Of a stretch of 64,000 nt of DNA, positions 8,710 through 17,296 are shown piece after piece. The notes below the pieces were generated by a model. That model did no database searches and was not told the origin of the DNA. It saw nothing but the letters and a program-made list of their open reading frames with translations. Where the stretch lies: contig NZ_CP117466.1 of assembly GCF_028621715.1 (NCBI RefSeq), positions 1,934,501 through 1,998,500 on the forward strand. The letters run 5' to 3'. The stretch is from Paracoccus marcusii (GTDB lineage: Bacteria > Pseudomonadota > Alphaproteobacteria > Rhodobacterales > Rhodobacteraceae). The position numbers were made by a program, and so were the translations under genes. Numbering within the stretch: position 1 is the stretch's first letter; each line of letters opens with the position of its first letter.

Positions 8710-9851
8710 CCACGGGCCGCATGCTGTGGTTCGACGCCAACCGCGTCTGCGCCGCCGCGGGCGTGGTGCTGATCCACAGCACCACCGATTTCGCGGGTCG
8801 CCCTTTCCCCGATGCCGGCGTGGCGGAACGCGCGGTGCCCGTCCTGCTGCGCTCCATCGGAGAGTTCTCGGGGTCCGAGATGTTCTTCCTGTTCTCGCTG
8901 TTCCTGATGGCTCTGCGAATCGACCGCCACAGGCCGCGCTATCGCGATGCGATCGCGACCCAGGCGCACAGGCTGCTGGTGCCCTTTGCGGTCTGGACGC
9001 TGTTCTATGCGCTGTTCCGCCTGATCAAGGCCGAGGCCTTCGGCTATGCCCCGCAATATCTGGTGCAGTTGGCCCAGATCAAGACCTGGGTCGCCTATCT
9101 GCTGTTGGGCAAGGCCCAGTACCACATGCATTTCCTGCCCACGCTGTTCGCGATCTTCCTGTTCTATCCGGTGATGCGGCTGGCCATGCGCTATCCGATG
9201 CTGGGGGTGCTGCTGGTCGCGACCCTGGGCGCGATGAACCATGCGCAGGGGTTTCTCTATGCGATCGACCTTGCGCCGCTGACGCGCGACTATCTGGTAC
9301 GGGTCACCAAGGTCTGCGGTTATGTCGGCTATGGCCTGGCGGCCTTCGGTCTCTATTCGCTGTGGAAGGACGGCCTGCCGCGCGGAGAAAGCCGCCTGAT
9401 CCGGCGCGGCGCGCTGTATCTGGTCCTGCTGGCCTATCTGGCGACGCTGCCCTTTTATGGCGGCGCCCTGCTGACGGGCAGCTTTCCGGTGCGGGCGGGC
9501 TGGGATTACTACGGCCACTTCCTGATGCCGCTGCTGGTCTTCTGCGCCTTTCTGGGCAGCCAGTACAGCGACTGGTCGCCCCGCTGGTCGGTCATGGCGC
9601 GCTATACGTTCGGCGTCTATCTTGTCCATCCCGCGGTCATCGACCTTTTCGACATCGCGCTGATCAAGGCGGATCTGGCGCCGTCGCCCGCCCTGCTGGT
9701 CGTGACGCGGTTCGCGGTGGTGCTGCCGGTGGCCTTCGGGCTGGCCGTGGCGATCGGCCGTCTGCCCGCCGTCGCCTGGACCATCGGCCTTGGCCCCACC
9801 CCCTGGGCCGCCCGCAAGGCGCGCCCGCAGCCCGGAGCGGTCCCGGCATGA
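8706..9851 (+). CDS. Membrane acyltransferase (acyltransferase 3 family)
   Basis: This 381-residue, many-pass inner-membrane protein has the hallmarks of acyltransferase 3 (PF01757): early WFDANRVCAAAGVVLIHS carrying the conserved histidine, then strings of hydrophobic helices, and a late TFGVYLVHP motif. OpgC- and exopolysaccharide-type members transfer acetyl or succinyl groups to sugars across the membrane. Its ATG overlaps the preceding stop by four bases, and its own stop overlaps the glycosyltransferase start. This strongly suggests decoration of the polymer that the operon makes. The acyl donor and the sugar are unknown. Confidence 0.85.
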   Translation: MTTGRMLWFDANRVCAAAGVVLIHSTTDFAGRPFPDAGVAERAVPVLLRSIGEFSGSEMFFLFSLFLMALRIDRHRPRYRDAIATQAHRLLVPFAVWTLFYALFRLIKAEAFGYAPQYLVQLAQIKTWVAYLLLGKAQYHMHFLPTLFAIFLFYPVMRLAMRYPMLGVLLVATLGAMNHAQGFLYAIDLAPLTRDYLVRVTKVCGYVGYGLAAFGLYSLWKDGLPRGESRLIRRGALYLVLLAYLATLPFYGGALLTGSFPVRAGWDYYGHFLMPLLVFCAFLGSQYSDWSPRWSVMARYTFGVYLVHPAVIDLFDIALIKADLAPSPALLVVTRFAVVLPVAFGLAVAIGRLPAVAWTIGLGPTPWAARKARPQPGAVPA

Positions 9852-11674
9852 GCATCCCGTATTACAGTGCCTTCGATGATCGCAGGCCGCCCGAACCTCT
9901 GCCTTACAATCCGCTGCGCGAGGCGCTGTGGCAGTTTCTGGCGGTCGTCACGCTGGTGATGGGGGGCTGGTACATCGCCTGGCGCTGGTCCTCCTCGCTG
10001 AACCCCGACGCGCTTTGGTTCGCGGCCCTGCTGGCCTTGGCCGAAACGCTGGCCTATCTGGGCCTGATCCTGTTCGTCGCCAACCTGTGGCGCGATCAGC
10101 CGGTGACCTGCCCCGACGCACCCGCAACGCGGGGCGAGGTCGATCCCGCGTCACCGGACCCGTCTCTGCCGATCACCGTCGACGTGTTCTTTGCCACCTA
10201 TGACGAGGATCCGGAGCTGGTCCGGCTTGGCCTGATCGACGCCAAGGCCATCGCCTATCCCCATCCGATCGACATCCGCATCCACGTGCTGGACGACGGC
10301 CGCCGCCCAGCCATGGCCGAGGTCGCGCGGCAGGAGGTCGTGGGCTACATCACCCGCGCCACGAACGAGGGGTTCAAGGCCGGCAACCTGCGCAACGCGA
10401 TGGAGCAGACCTCGGGCGACTTCCTGCTGATCTGCGATGCGGACACGCGGCCGTTCCCGACGTGCCTGGCCCGCACCCTGGGCCATTTCCGCGACCCGAG
10501 CCTGGCTTGGGTGCAGACGCCGCAATGGTTCTATGACCTGCCCGAAGGGCGCCGTCTGTCCCAGGTCCTGCAGGCCCGATGGGGCGCACGGGCCGGACGG
10601 GCAGGGCGCGCGGTCGAGCGGATCGTCGGCGAATGCCGCATCGGGCGCGATCCCTTGGCCAACGATCCGCAGATGTTCTATGACGTGATCCAGCGCCGCC
10701 GGAACCACGCCAATGCAGCCTTCTGCTGCGGCGCGGGGTCGATCCACCGGCGCGAGGCGGTGATGGAGGCCGCGCTGCGCGCCTTCGGGGCCAAGGTCGA
10801 ACGCCGCGTGATCGAGGCCGAGGAGGAGATCACGCTGGAGACGCGGGAACGCGGCGTGGCCCCCGATCTTCTGGACGCGATCCGCACCCAGGCGGTCGGC
10901 ACCGAGATCCTCAGCCCCTACCGCTTTCACGTGTCCGAGGACATCTATACCTCAATCGTGCTGCATGCCGACCGCGACCGCGGCTGGACATCATTGCTGC
11001 ACCCCTTCGTCGAGACGCGGATGCTGTCGCCCCAGGACCTGATCGGCTGGACCATCCAGCGGTTCAAGTATGCGGGCGGCAGCCTGGACATCCTGGTCAA
11101 CGACAACCCGCTGTTCCGGCGCGGCCTGACCCTGCGACAGCGCCTGATGTACGGGGCGACCTTCTATTCCTATCTGGGCGCCCTGTGGAACGTCGTGTTC
11201 CTGTTCGCGCCCACCGCCTATCTGTTCACCGGCATCTCGCCCGTGGCGGCCTATTCGTCGCAGTTCTTCCTGCATGTGGTGCCGTTCATCCTGTCGCTGG
11301 AACTGGCGATGATGGTGGGCACCTGGGGGATCGCGGGCCAGTCGGCCAAGGCCAGCTACCTGGCGTCGTTCCCCATCGGGCTCAGCGCGCTGTGGACCGT
11401 GCTGCGCGGCCGGCGCATCGCGTTCCGTGTCACGCCCAAGGACCGCCAGGCGGGCCGCTTCCTGCATCTGGTCCGTCCGCAGGTCGCGGTCGTAGCGCTG
11501 ACGGTGGCGGGCGTGGCCTGGGCCACGCTGGCGCTGTGGGCCCTGGATACCGGGCACACGGCGACCGGGGTCGTGACGAACGCCCTGTGGGGCCTGAACA
11601 ACTGCATCGCCATGTCGGGCATCATCCGCGCCGCGCTGTGGCAGCCCGACCCATCAACCCCCGAGGAACCCTGA
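9848..11674 (+). CDS. Cellulose-synthase-like GT2 glycosyltransferase
   Basis: This 608-residue processive-type glycosyltransferase has two N-terminal TM helices, a cytoplasmic GT-A domain and about four C-terminal helices. Catalytic landmarks are VLDDG (149-151), the metal site CDADTRP (DAD 197-199), TPQWFYD (224-230), HVSEDIYTS in the TED position, and IQRFKYAGG where BcsA-type enzymes have Q-x-x-R-W. The changed last motif sets it apart from classical cellulose synthase, and there is no PilZ domain. It probably polymerises a beta-linked glucan-like chain from a nucleotide sugar and exports it. Confidence 0.88.
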   Translation: MSIPYYSAFDDRRPPEPLPYNPLREALWQFLAVVTLVMGGWYIAWRWSSSLNPDALWFAALLALAETLAYLGLILFVANLWRDQPVTCPDAPATRGEVDPASPDPSLPITVDVFFATYDEDPELVRLGLIDAKAIAYPHPIDIRIHVLDDGRRPAMAEVARQEVVGYITRATNEGFKAGNLRNAMEQTSGDFLLICDADTRPFPTCLARTLGHFRDPSLAWVQTPQWFYDLPEGRRLSQVLQARWGARAGRAGRAVERIVGECRIGRDPLANDPQMFYDVIQRRRNHANAAFCCGAGSIHRREAVMEAALRAFGAKVERRVIEAEEEITLETRERGVAPDLLDAIRTQAVGTEILSPYRFHVSEDIYTSIVLHADRDRGWTSLLHPFVETRMLSPQDLIGWTIQRFKYAGGSLDILVNDNPLFRRGLTLRQRLMYGATFYSYLGALWNVVFLFAPTAYLFTGISPVAAYSSQFFLHVVPFILSLELAMMVGTWGIAGQSAKASYLASFPIGLSALWTVLRGRRIAFRVTPKDRQAGRFLHLVRPQVAVVALTVAGVAWATLALWALDTGHTATGVVTNALWGLNNCIAMSGIIRAALWQPDPSTPEEP

Positions 11675-12996
11675 TGCGCCTTCGTCAGAACCTGGTCCGC
11701 GCGCGCGGCCATATCGTCTTCATCCTGGGGGTCATCGGCGGCCTGATGGTCGTGACCTGGCTTGAGCAGGCCGGACCTTCGGCCGCGGGGCAGGCTCCGG
11801 TCACGCCCCTGGCCGCGATCGAGGCCGCGACGCCGCTGCCGCTGGCCATCCGCGGTGCCTCCAGCGCTGCCGACCTGGACCATGCCGCCATCGCCTGGAC
11901 GTATTTCAGGAACAACACCGATCCGAACACCGGGCTGGTGCATTCGGTGGACGGCTATCCCTCGACCACCATGTGGGAAACGGGGTCCCTGATCGTGGCC
12001 ATCGTCGCGGCCGAGCGTGTGTCGCTGATCGATGCCACCGAGGCAAAGGATCGGCTGGCCGCCATCCTGACCAGCCTGGACCGCCTGCCGCTGTTCCAGG
12101 ACAGCCTGCCCAACAAGGCCTATGACACACGGTCGCTGAAAATGGTCGATTACGCCAATCGACCCACCGATCTGGGTCTGGGCTGGTCGGCGCTGGACGT
12201 GGCGCGGCTGATGGCGGCACTGGCCATCGCGCGCGCGGCCCATCCCGACATGGCCCCGGCCATCGCGGCCGCGACCGATGACTGGCGGTTGGATCGGATG
12301 ATCCGCGACGGACAGCTTTATGGCGCCAGCGTCGTGGACGCGGAGGTCCGCGAGAACCAGGAGGGGCGCCTGGGCTATGAACAATATGCCGCCAAGGCGA
12401 TGATGCTGTCCGGGTTCGACATGGTGCGCGCCTATGATCCCGCCGACAGCGCCATGATCCAGCCCGTGATGGGGCAGGACATTCCCGTCGACACGCGCCT
12501 GCATCGTGGCCGCACCCCGGCCTTCGTCGTCAGCGAACCCTATCTGTTCGACGGGCTGGAATTCGGCTTTGACGCACGTTCGTCGCGCATCGCGTCCGCG
12601 GTCTATCTGGCTCAGCAGGCCCGCCATGACCAGACCGGCCATCTGACCGCGGTGACCGAGACGCATCTGGATGAGGCGCCGTTCTTTGCATATTCCACCG
12701 TCTGGGGCGGGGGCGCGCCATGGTCCGTCCTGACATTCCAGGGCGATCGGATCGACAGCCGCCGCACCTTGGCGACCAAGGCCGCCTTCGGCTGGGACGC
12801 GCTTTACGGCACGCCCTACACCGCACAGTTGGTCGAGGCTGTGGTCCCCACCGCCGACCCCCGGCGCGGTTGGCCCGAGGGCATCTACGAGGTCGACGGC
12901 ACCACCAACGCCTCGATCACGGCGAACACGAATGCCCTGGTCCTGGCGGCGCTGGCCTTCAAGGCCGCGGGTCCGCTGCTGCGGGGTGCGCCATGA
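11674..12996 (+). CDS. DUF3131 membrane-anchored protein (second copy)
   Basis: This 440-residue protein has an N-terminal hydrophobic helix (HIVFILGVIGGLMVVTWL) that may be a signal anchor. A DUF3131 domain parallels the first copy: AWTYFRNNTDPNTGLVHSV, YPSTTMWETGS, EGRLGYEQYAAKAM, GIYEVDG and ITANTNALVL. It lacks the cysteine-rich tail of copy one. Its start overlaps the glycosyltransferase stop by one base. Two divergent DUF3131 proteins flanking one synthase could act at different sites, one soluble and one tethered. That division of labour is inference. Confidence 0.85.
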   Translation: MRLRQNLVRARGHIVFILGVIGGLMVVTWLEQAGPSAAGQAPVTPLAAIEAATPLPLAIRGASSAADLDHAAIAWTYFRNNTDPNTGLVHSVDGYPSTTMWETGSLIVAIVAAERVSLIDATEAKDRLAAILTSLDRLPLFQDSLPNKAYDTRSLKMVDYANRPTDLGLGWSALDVARLMAALAIARAAHPDMAPAIAAATDDWRLDRMIRDGQLYGASVVDAEVRENQEGRLGYEQYAAKAMMLSGFDMVRAYDPADSAMIQPVMGQDIPVDTRLHRGRTPAFVVSEPYLFDGLEFGFDARSSRIASAVYLAQQARHDQTGHLTAVTETHLDEAPFFAYSTVWGGGAPWSVLTFQGDRIDSRRTLATKAAFGWDALYGTPYTAQLVEAVVPTADPRRGWPEGIYEVDGTTNASITANTNALVLAALAFKAAGPLLRGAP

Positions 12997-13700
12997 GGGT
13001 GGTCCTGCTGATCCTTGCGCTGGCCTGGCCCGGCTGCGTGGCTGCGGCGCCCTGCGTCGGGGCGGCGCTGGACCGTCCTCTGCCGGGCGCCCTGGACGCG
13101 CGACAGGTCAGCGCGGATGTGCCGACCGCGCGGTTTCCCGGCCTGTGGCAGCAGGGCCGTGTGGACGGGCTGACCTATCGGATCTTCGGTGACGGCACGG
13201 CGGTCCTGTCCGACGACCCCGGCGCACCGCGATGGCAGGTCCGGATCGAGTGCGCCGCCGCGACCTGCCGGATCACGGCGACCGGCGTGCCCGATGCGGG
13301 AGCCGATCGCATTGCCGATGCCCTGGGGCGCTGCCTGATGGGACGGGACGTGACCGCAACCGATCTGCGGCGCGCCGCACCGGCCTTTCCGACCGGTCTG
13401 TCCGATGACGTGCCGGATCGAGGTCGGTCTCTGCCCCCCGCCGCAGCGCTGGCCACGGCGGCGGGGCAGGCACCGCGCCGCGCGGTGGCGCGATGCATGC
13501 CCGACCCGGCGCTGTTCGGCGACACGCCGGCGCAGACGGTGCAGCGGATGCTGCTGGCTGCCGGGCAGGACCCCGGCCCGGATGACGGCGTCCTGGGTGC
13601 GCGCAGCCGGGCGGCGCTGCGGGCCGCACTGGGGCCGGGGTCGGATGCGGATGTGCCGCACGCAATCCTGGCGCTGCTGGCCATGCGCTGCGGGGGCTGA
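12993..13700 (+). CDS. Exported protein with peptidoglycan-binding-like C-terminus
   Basis: This 235-residue protein has a signal peptide (LLILALAWPGCVAAAP; the cysteine may mark a lipoprotein). A domain of about 100 residues contains GLTYRIFGDGTAVLSDD and ECAAATCRITATG. A C-terminal segment, TVQRMLLAAGQDPGPDDGVLGARSRAALRAALG, fits the PG_binding_1 pattern. The middle domain resembles the N-terminal part of the next gene (GWRYWLYPDGSAVV, MDCIRGEACRIWSG), so the two look like paralogous neighbours. It may anchor the machinery to the cell wall. I know no family for the shared domain. Confidence 0.7.
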   Translation: MRVVLLILALAWPGCVAAAPCVGAALDRPLPGALDARQVSADVPTARFPGLWQQGRVDGLTYRIFGDGTAVLSDDPGAPRWQVRIECAAATCRITATGVPDAGADRIADALGRCLMGRDVTATDLRRAAPAFPTGLSDDVPDRGRSLPPAAALATAAGQAPRRAVARCMPDPALFGDTPAQTVQRMLLAAGQDPGPDDGVLGARSRAALRAALGPGSDADVPHAILALLAMRCGG

Positions 13701-13703
13701 GCG

Positions 13704-14954
13704 ATGCGGGGGTTGGGACCTGTCCTGATGGCCACGTTGCTGGCGATCTGGGGGCCGGGCGCCGCGCTGGCCTGGCCCGGCCCCCAGATCCTGCGCACCG
13801 ATGATCCGGCCGTTCCGGGCGCGGTCGAGGTGCTGTCGGACACGCCCAACGCCCTGACCTGGTCGCGCGCGCAGGCAGGCCGGTTGGGCGGCTGGCGCTA
13901 TTGGCTGTATCCTGACGGGTCGGCGGTGGTGATGCCCGACGGCGATGCGCAGGCGCGACCGCTGCGCATGGACTGCATTCGCGGCGAGGCCTGCCGCATC
14001 TGGTCGGGCACGCGTCTGGTGACCCGTATCCCGGCCACGGGCAGCCCCCGCCCGACGGTGCCCGACACAGCGGATGGCGAGACGCTTGCCCGCTATCTGG
14101 CGCTGTGGGTGCTGGCCGGTTCGGGGTCGCAACCCCGCGCCACGGTTCCCGTGGTCGATGCCATCGCGCCCCGACCTGCGGCACCCGACCGCCGTCACAG
14201 TGACCATCCGGCGCCGCCGCTGGCGCGGGACGGGTATCGGCTGACCATGTTCCCCGGCGCGTTCCTGCCATGTCGCGGCACCGCATGCACGGCACCGCTC
14301 CGCCTGCCGTCAGTGTTCGACCAGGCCCAAAGGCCGCGGACGACCTGCGCGGTGACTGCGGGGGTTGCGCTGTCAACGCAGGGGGAAGGCGGCCCGGGGC
14401 CGGCGCGCGTCACCCTGGGATGCGGCGCACGGCTGTCGGATCGTGTGACGCTGAACCTGGGTGTGACCGGACGCGGCGGGGCAGGGCGGAACCCCGACCT
14501 GAGCTATGCCCTGACCTGGCGCGCGACGGACCGCCTGTCGCTCAGCTATGCCAGCAGGTCCATCCGCATGGACGGGTCCTGGAGCGGTCTGCTGGAAGGC
14601 AGGCTGCGGGCCGAACTGACCCTGCCGCGCATCCCCCTGCCTGCGGGACGGGGGGCCGATTGCCGGATGCGCGTCACGCTGCCCGATCCGACCCGCGATG
14701 CGCTGGTCCTGTCCTGTGGCCTCAGGCTGACCGAGCGGCTGTCCCTGGGCCTTTCGGCCCATGCCTATGCGTCGGGGGTGCAACGGCCGTGGGACCCTGA
14801 TTACACCTATAGCGCGACCTGGAAGGTGACCGACCGCCTGCGCGTCGGCTATGGCAATTACGCCGCCAACCGGTTTCCCTGGAACCGGGGCGACGGGCCC
14901 GGCGCCGGGCTGCGCGACGGCACCCTGTCGCTGACCTACGATCTGTCCTTCTGA
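13704..14954 (+). CDS. Probable outer-membrane beta-barrel protein
   Basis: This 416-residue protein has a signal peptide (AIWGPGAALAWP) and an N-terminal domain related to the preceding gene product. A C-terminal half follows with alternating strands such as RVTLGCGARLSDRVTLNLGV, LSYALTWRATDRLSLSYAS and LSCGLRLTERLSLGLSAH. It ends LSLTYDLSF, with the terminal phenylalanine recognised by the barrel-assembly machinery. The likely fold is an outer-membrane barrel of 10-14 strands. Its operon position suggests an export pore or a surface anchor for the polymer, though no known exporter family is evident. Confidence 0.72.
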   Translation: MRGLGPVLMATLLAIWGPGAALAWPGPQILRTDDPAVPGAVEVLSDTPNALTWSRAQAGRLGGWRYWLYPDGSAVVMPDGDAQARPLRMDCIRGEACRIWSGTRLVTRIPATGSPRPTVPDTADGETLARYLALWVLAGSGSQPRATVPVVDAIAPRPAAPDRRHSDHPAPPLARDGYRLTMFPGAFLPCRGTACTAPLRLPSVFDQAQRPRTTCAVTAGVALSTQGEGGPGPARVTLGCGARLSDRVTLNLGVTGRGGAGRNPDLSYALTWRATDRLSLSYASRSIRMDGSWSGLLEGRLRAELTLPRIPLPAGRGADCRMRVTLPDPTRDALVLSCGLRLTERLSLGLSAHAYASGVQRPWDPDYTYSATWKVTDRLRVGYGNYAANRFPWNRGDGPGAGLRDGTLSLTYDLSF

Positions 14955-14963
14955 GAGAGCCCG

Positions 14964-15872
14964 ATGACCCGCATCCGCCTTGTCCTGCTGACCCTGCTGA
15001 TGGCTATCGCCCCGCCCACCGTGTCGCGGGCCGAGGTCCGGATGGGAGAGACGGTCTTCAGCCCCGTCCTGGGGCGTGCGCTGTCCTACGACATCTACCT
15101 GCCGCCGGGCAGCGAGGGGGGCACGCGTGCCTATCCGGTGCTGTACCTGCTGCATGGCGGCGGGACGGGGCAGCCGTCGTACTGGTTCACCCTGGCGGGG
15201 ATCGACCAGGTGCTGGACCGGCTGATCGCCCAGGGGCGGATCAGGCCCCTAATCGCGGTCGCGCCCAACGGTCGGCGGCCGGATGACGGGCCGGCCAGCT
15301 ATTTCCTGGACGATGCGGACGGGGCCGCCCGGTGGCAGACCGCCTTTCTGGATGAAGCGATGCCGGGGATCGAGGCCCGTCACCCGGTGCTGCCCGGACG
15401 GCGGGCGGTCATGGGCATTTCGATGGGCGGGTTCGCCGCGCTGGTCTATCGGCTAGAGCATCCCGACCTGTTCGCCGGGGCCGCCGCCCTCAGCCCGGCG
15501 CTGCGCACGGACGAACAGCTGCTGGCCTTGTCGCCGGGCGACTATGCCGACCGTTTCGCGACCCTGCTGGGCCCGGATCTTGAGGGTGCGGCGCGGCTGA
15601 CCGACCGGTGGGCCGCGTTCCGGCCCGCAGCGATGGCCGCGTCGGCGGATGCGGCCCGGCTGGCTCGCATCCCGTCGATCCATGTCCAGACCGGGTCGGA
15701 TGACAGCTTCTTCGAGGGCACGGCCCAGCTGCACGTCGCCCTGCGCGATGCGGGCATCCGCCACCGTTTCCGCGTGATCGAAGCGGGCCATGACTGGCCC
15801 GCATGGCAAAGCATGCTGGAGGACGCGCTGCTGCATGTCGATGCCGTGCTGTCGCGCGGCTATGGCGAATAG
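14964..15872 (+). CDS. Secreted esterase, alpha/beta-hydrolase (esterase D-like)
   Basis: This 302-residue protein has a signal peptide (APPTVSRAE). Esterase D/antigen-85-type features follow: YDIYLPPG, YPVLYLLHGGG (oxyanion region), nucleophile elbow GISMGGFAAL, an acid in TGSDDSFFEG and a final histidine in EAGHDWPAW. It is the last gene of the operon, nine bases after the barrel gene. A periplasmic carbohydrate esterase that trims acyl groups added by the membrane acyltransferase would fit. The substrate is inferred from context only. Confidence 0.82.
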   Translation: MTRIRLVLLTLLMAIAPPTVSRAEVRMGETVFSPVLGRALSYDIYLPPGSEGGTRAYPVLYLLHGGGTGQPSYWFTLAGIDQVLDRLIAQGRIRPLIAVAPNGRRPDDGPASYFLDDADGAARWQTAFLDEAMPGIEARHPVLPGRRAVMGISMGGFAALVYRLEHPDLFAGAAALSPALRTDEQLLALSPGDYADRFATLLGPDLEGAARLTDRWAAFRPAAMAASADAARLARIPSIHVQTGSDDSFFEGTAQLHVALRDAGIRHRFRVIEAGHDWPAWQSMLEDALLHVDAVLSRGYGE

Positions 15873-15878
15873 GCGCGC

Positions 15879-16871
15879 CTAATGCGCCGGGACGTGGGCG
15901 TCGTGATCCTGCCGCACGTCGCCCGATCCGCCTGTGCGCCGTTCGTGGCGCAGCAGATCGCCCCGCCGCCATTCCTCGTAGCGCAAGCGCGTCGACGCGC
16001 TTGCATGATTGCGCAGGGCAGGGGCGTCCTTCCACAGGTCGAGGGAATAGGGTGTCATCAGCAGGCTTTCGACCCGGTTGCGCGCGGTCAGGATGACCGA
16101 ATGCACCGGCAGCAGGATGTGGTGATAGTCGATGGGCCCATGATCGGGCCGCGCCATGGCGCGCCCGGCCTCGGCCAAATGCCTGGCCTTGGCCCAACGC
16201 CCGCGCCACAGGATCCGGTGCAGCGGAGAGAACAGCTCTCCGTTCAGGTCAACGGGGCAATCCTGGGGGGTCTTCCCGGAACAGTGCCGCGCGCCCGTCC
16301 ACAGCACCGGCTGGCGTCCGTCGGTCGTCATGATCGCGTCGCCCGCGCGGACATCGCGAACCGCGATCACGCCTGCGCGGGCGACGTCGACCTGCACGTC
16401 CGGTCCGAAACAGGGCGCCGCTGCCTGTCGCTGCGGGGCGGGTGCGATGTCATAGGCGCCGTTGCCGACCTGGAACGTCTGCGGCAGCGTGGCAAAGGAG
16501 CGGTCGCCGTTCGTGATCATGATCGGCCCGATCCAGGGCGACCCCGCCGCGGGCTGCATGACCGAGGTGTTGATCCGGGCATAGTGATCCCCCAGCCCCG
16601 ACAGGTCGCCCTGGATATTGGCGGTCTGGCCGGGGTTCATGGGCCGGTATTCCGCCACCTGCCGGCCCGACCCGTCAAAGACCTTCATCCCGGTGATGCC
16701 GCTTCTGCCGGTCAGCTCGGTCCCCGTGTCGTCGATGGCCGTGATCTCGATCCGGTGGTCCTTGGCCCACATCTGGCGACCCCATTGCACCGTGGCCGTG
16801 CCTTGAGAGGAGTTGGTGCCGACGGCGGGATCGACGATCAGCTGATCGCCCCGAATGCTGAACGTGATCAC
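15879..16871 (-). CDS. Hint-domain protein
   Basis: This protein of about 330 residues has a beta-rich N-terminal half (TFSIRGDQLIVDPAVGTN, FQVGNGAYDI). A Hint (hedgehog/intein) domain then starts at the nucleophile cysteine of APCFGPDVQV, with VRDVRAGDAIMTTDG, FSPLHRILWRG and LLPVHSVILTARN. Such Hint proteins are common in Rhodobacteraceae, often secreted without a classical signal, and may self-process. GTG 16871 was chosen for the upstream AGAAGGA; ATG 16904 is in frame without a ribosome site. It converges on the polysaccharide operon six bases from its end. Confidence 0.78.
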   Translation of the reverse strand: MITFSIRGDQLIVDPAVGTNSSQGTATVQWGRQMWAKDHRIEITAIDDTGTELTGRSGITGMKVFDGSGRQVAEYRPMNPGQTANIQGDLSGLGDHYARINTSVMQPAAGSPWIGPIMITNGDRSFATLPQTFQVGNGAYDIAPAPQRQAAAPCFGPDVQVDVARAGVIAVRDVRAGDAIMTTDGRQPVLWTGARHCSGKTPQDCPVDLNGELFSPLHRILWRGRWAKARHLAEAGRAMARPDHGPIDYHHILLPVHSVILTARNRVESLLMTPYSLDLWKDAPALRNHASASTRLRYEEWRRGDLLRHERRTGGSGDVRQDHDAHVPAH

Positions 16872-17296
16872 GGGAATGTCCTTCTGCAGGGTTTTCCCGA
16901 CCATTAGGGATTTGCATGTTCTGCAAGGTTAACATCCCGCGCGACGCAGGCCTTTTTTGCCGGTCGTGGTTGACCGGGCGTTAACGCCGGGCGGTCCTGC
17001 CATTGTGTGCCAGAATACCGGCGCGGGCCGCGCCGGGAGCCGGAATGCCGGAGTGATCGGGCGCGGCCGGTCTGGGGGATGCATCCGGACCCGCGTCGGT
17101 TCGGCGCACCTGATGGCTGCATGGCCCGATTCATGCCCCCGCGTCATCCTCCCGGATCGCCGTGCGAATGTCGGGAGCGGTTTTGGGCGGGCGTGCCAGC
17201 CGCATCACCCGACGGTCAAGGGCCACTCACGACTGTGCCCAGTCCGATCGGACCGGGCACTGTGTTCCGTTCCAGCGGCGGCTGTGGAACCGCGGC
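16872..17296. other. Intergenic stretch without a convincing gene
   Basis: Both strands carry only short frames without ribosome sites or recognisable products. It holds the promoter side of the Hint gene, several G+C-rich half-palindromes around 17021-17085 and the palindrome listed separately at 17235-17260. Confidence 0.5.
17235..17260. repeat. 26-bp near-perfect palindrome
   Basis: GTGCCC-A-GTCC, central GATC, and GGAC-C-GGGCAC pair except for one A/C position. It lies 37 bases beyond the stop of the phytase-like gene (minus strand). It could end that transcript or bind a dimeric protein; no T-run follows. Confidence 0.5.

Noticed and set aside
7096..12996. The polysaccharide operon as an ordinary cellulose (bcs) or periplasmic-glucan (opg) locus
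   Set aside because: BcsB, BcsC, PilZ, OpgG and OpgH-type signatures are absent, and the synthase motifs differ from BcsA.
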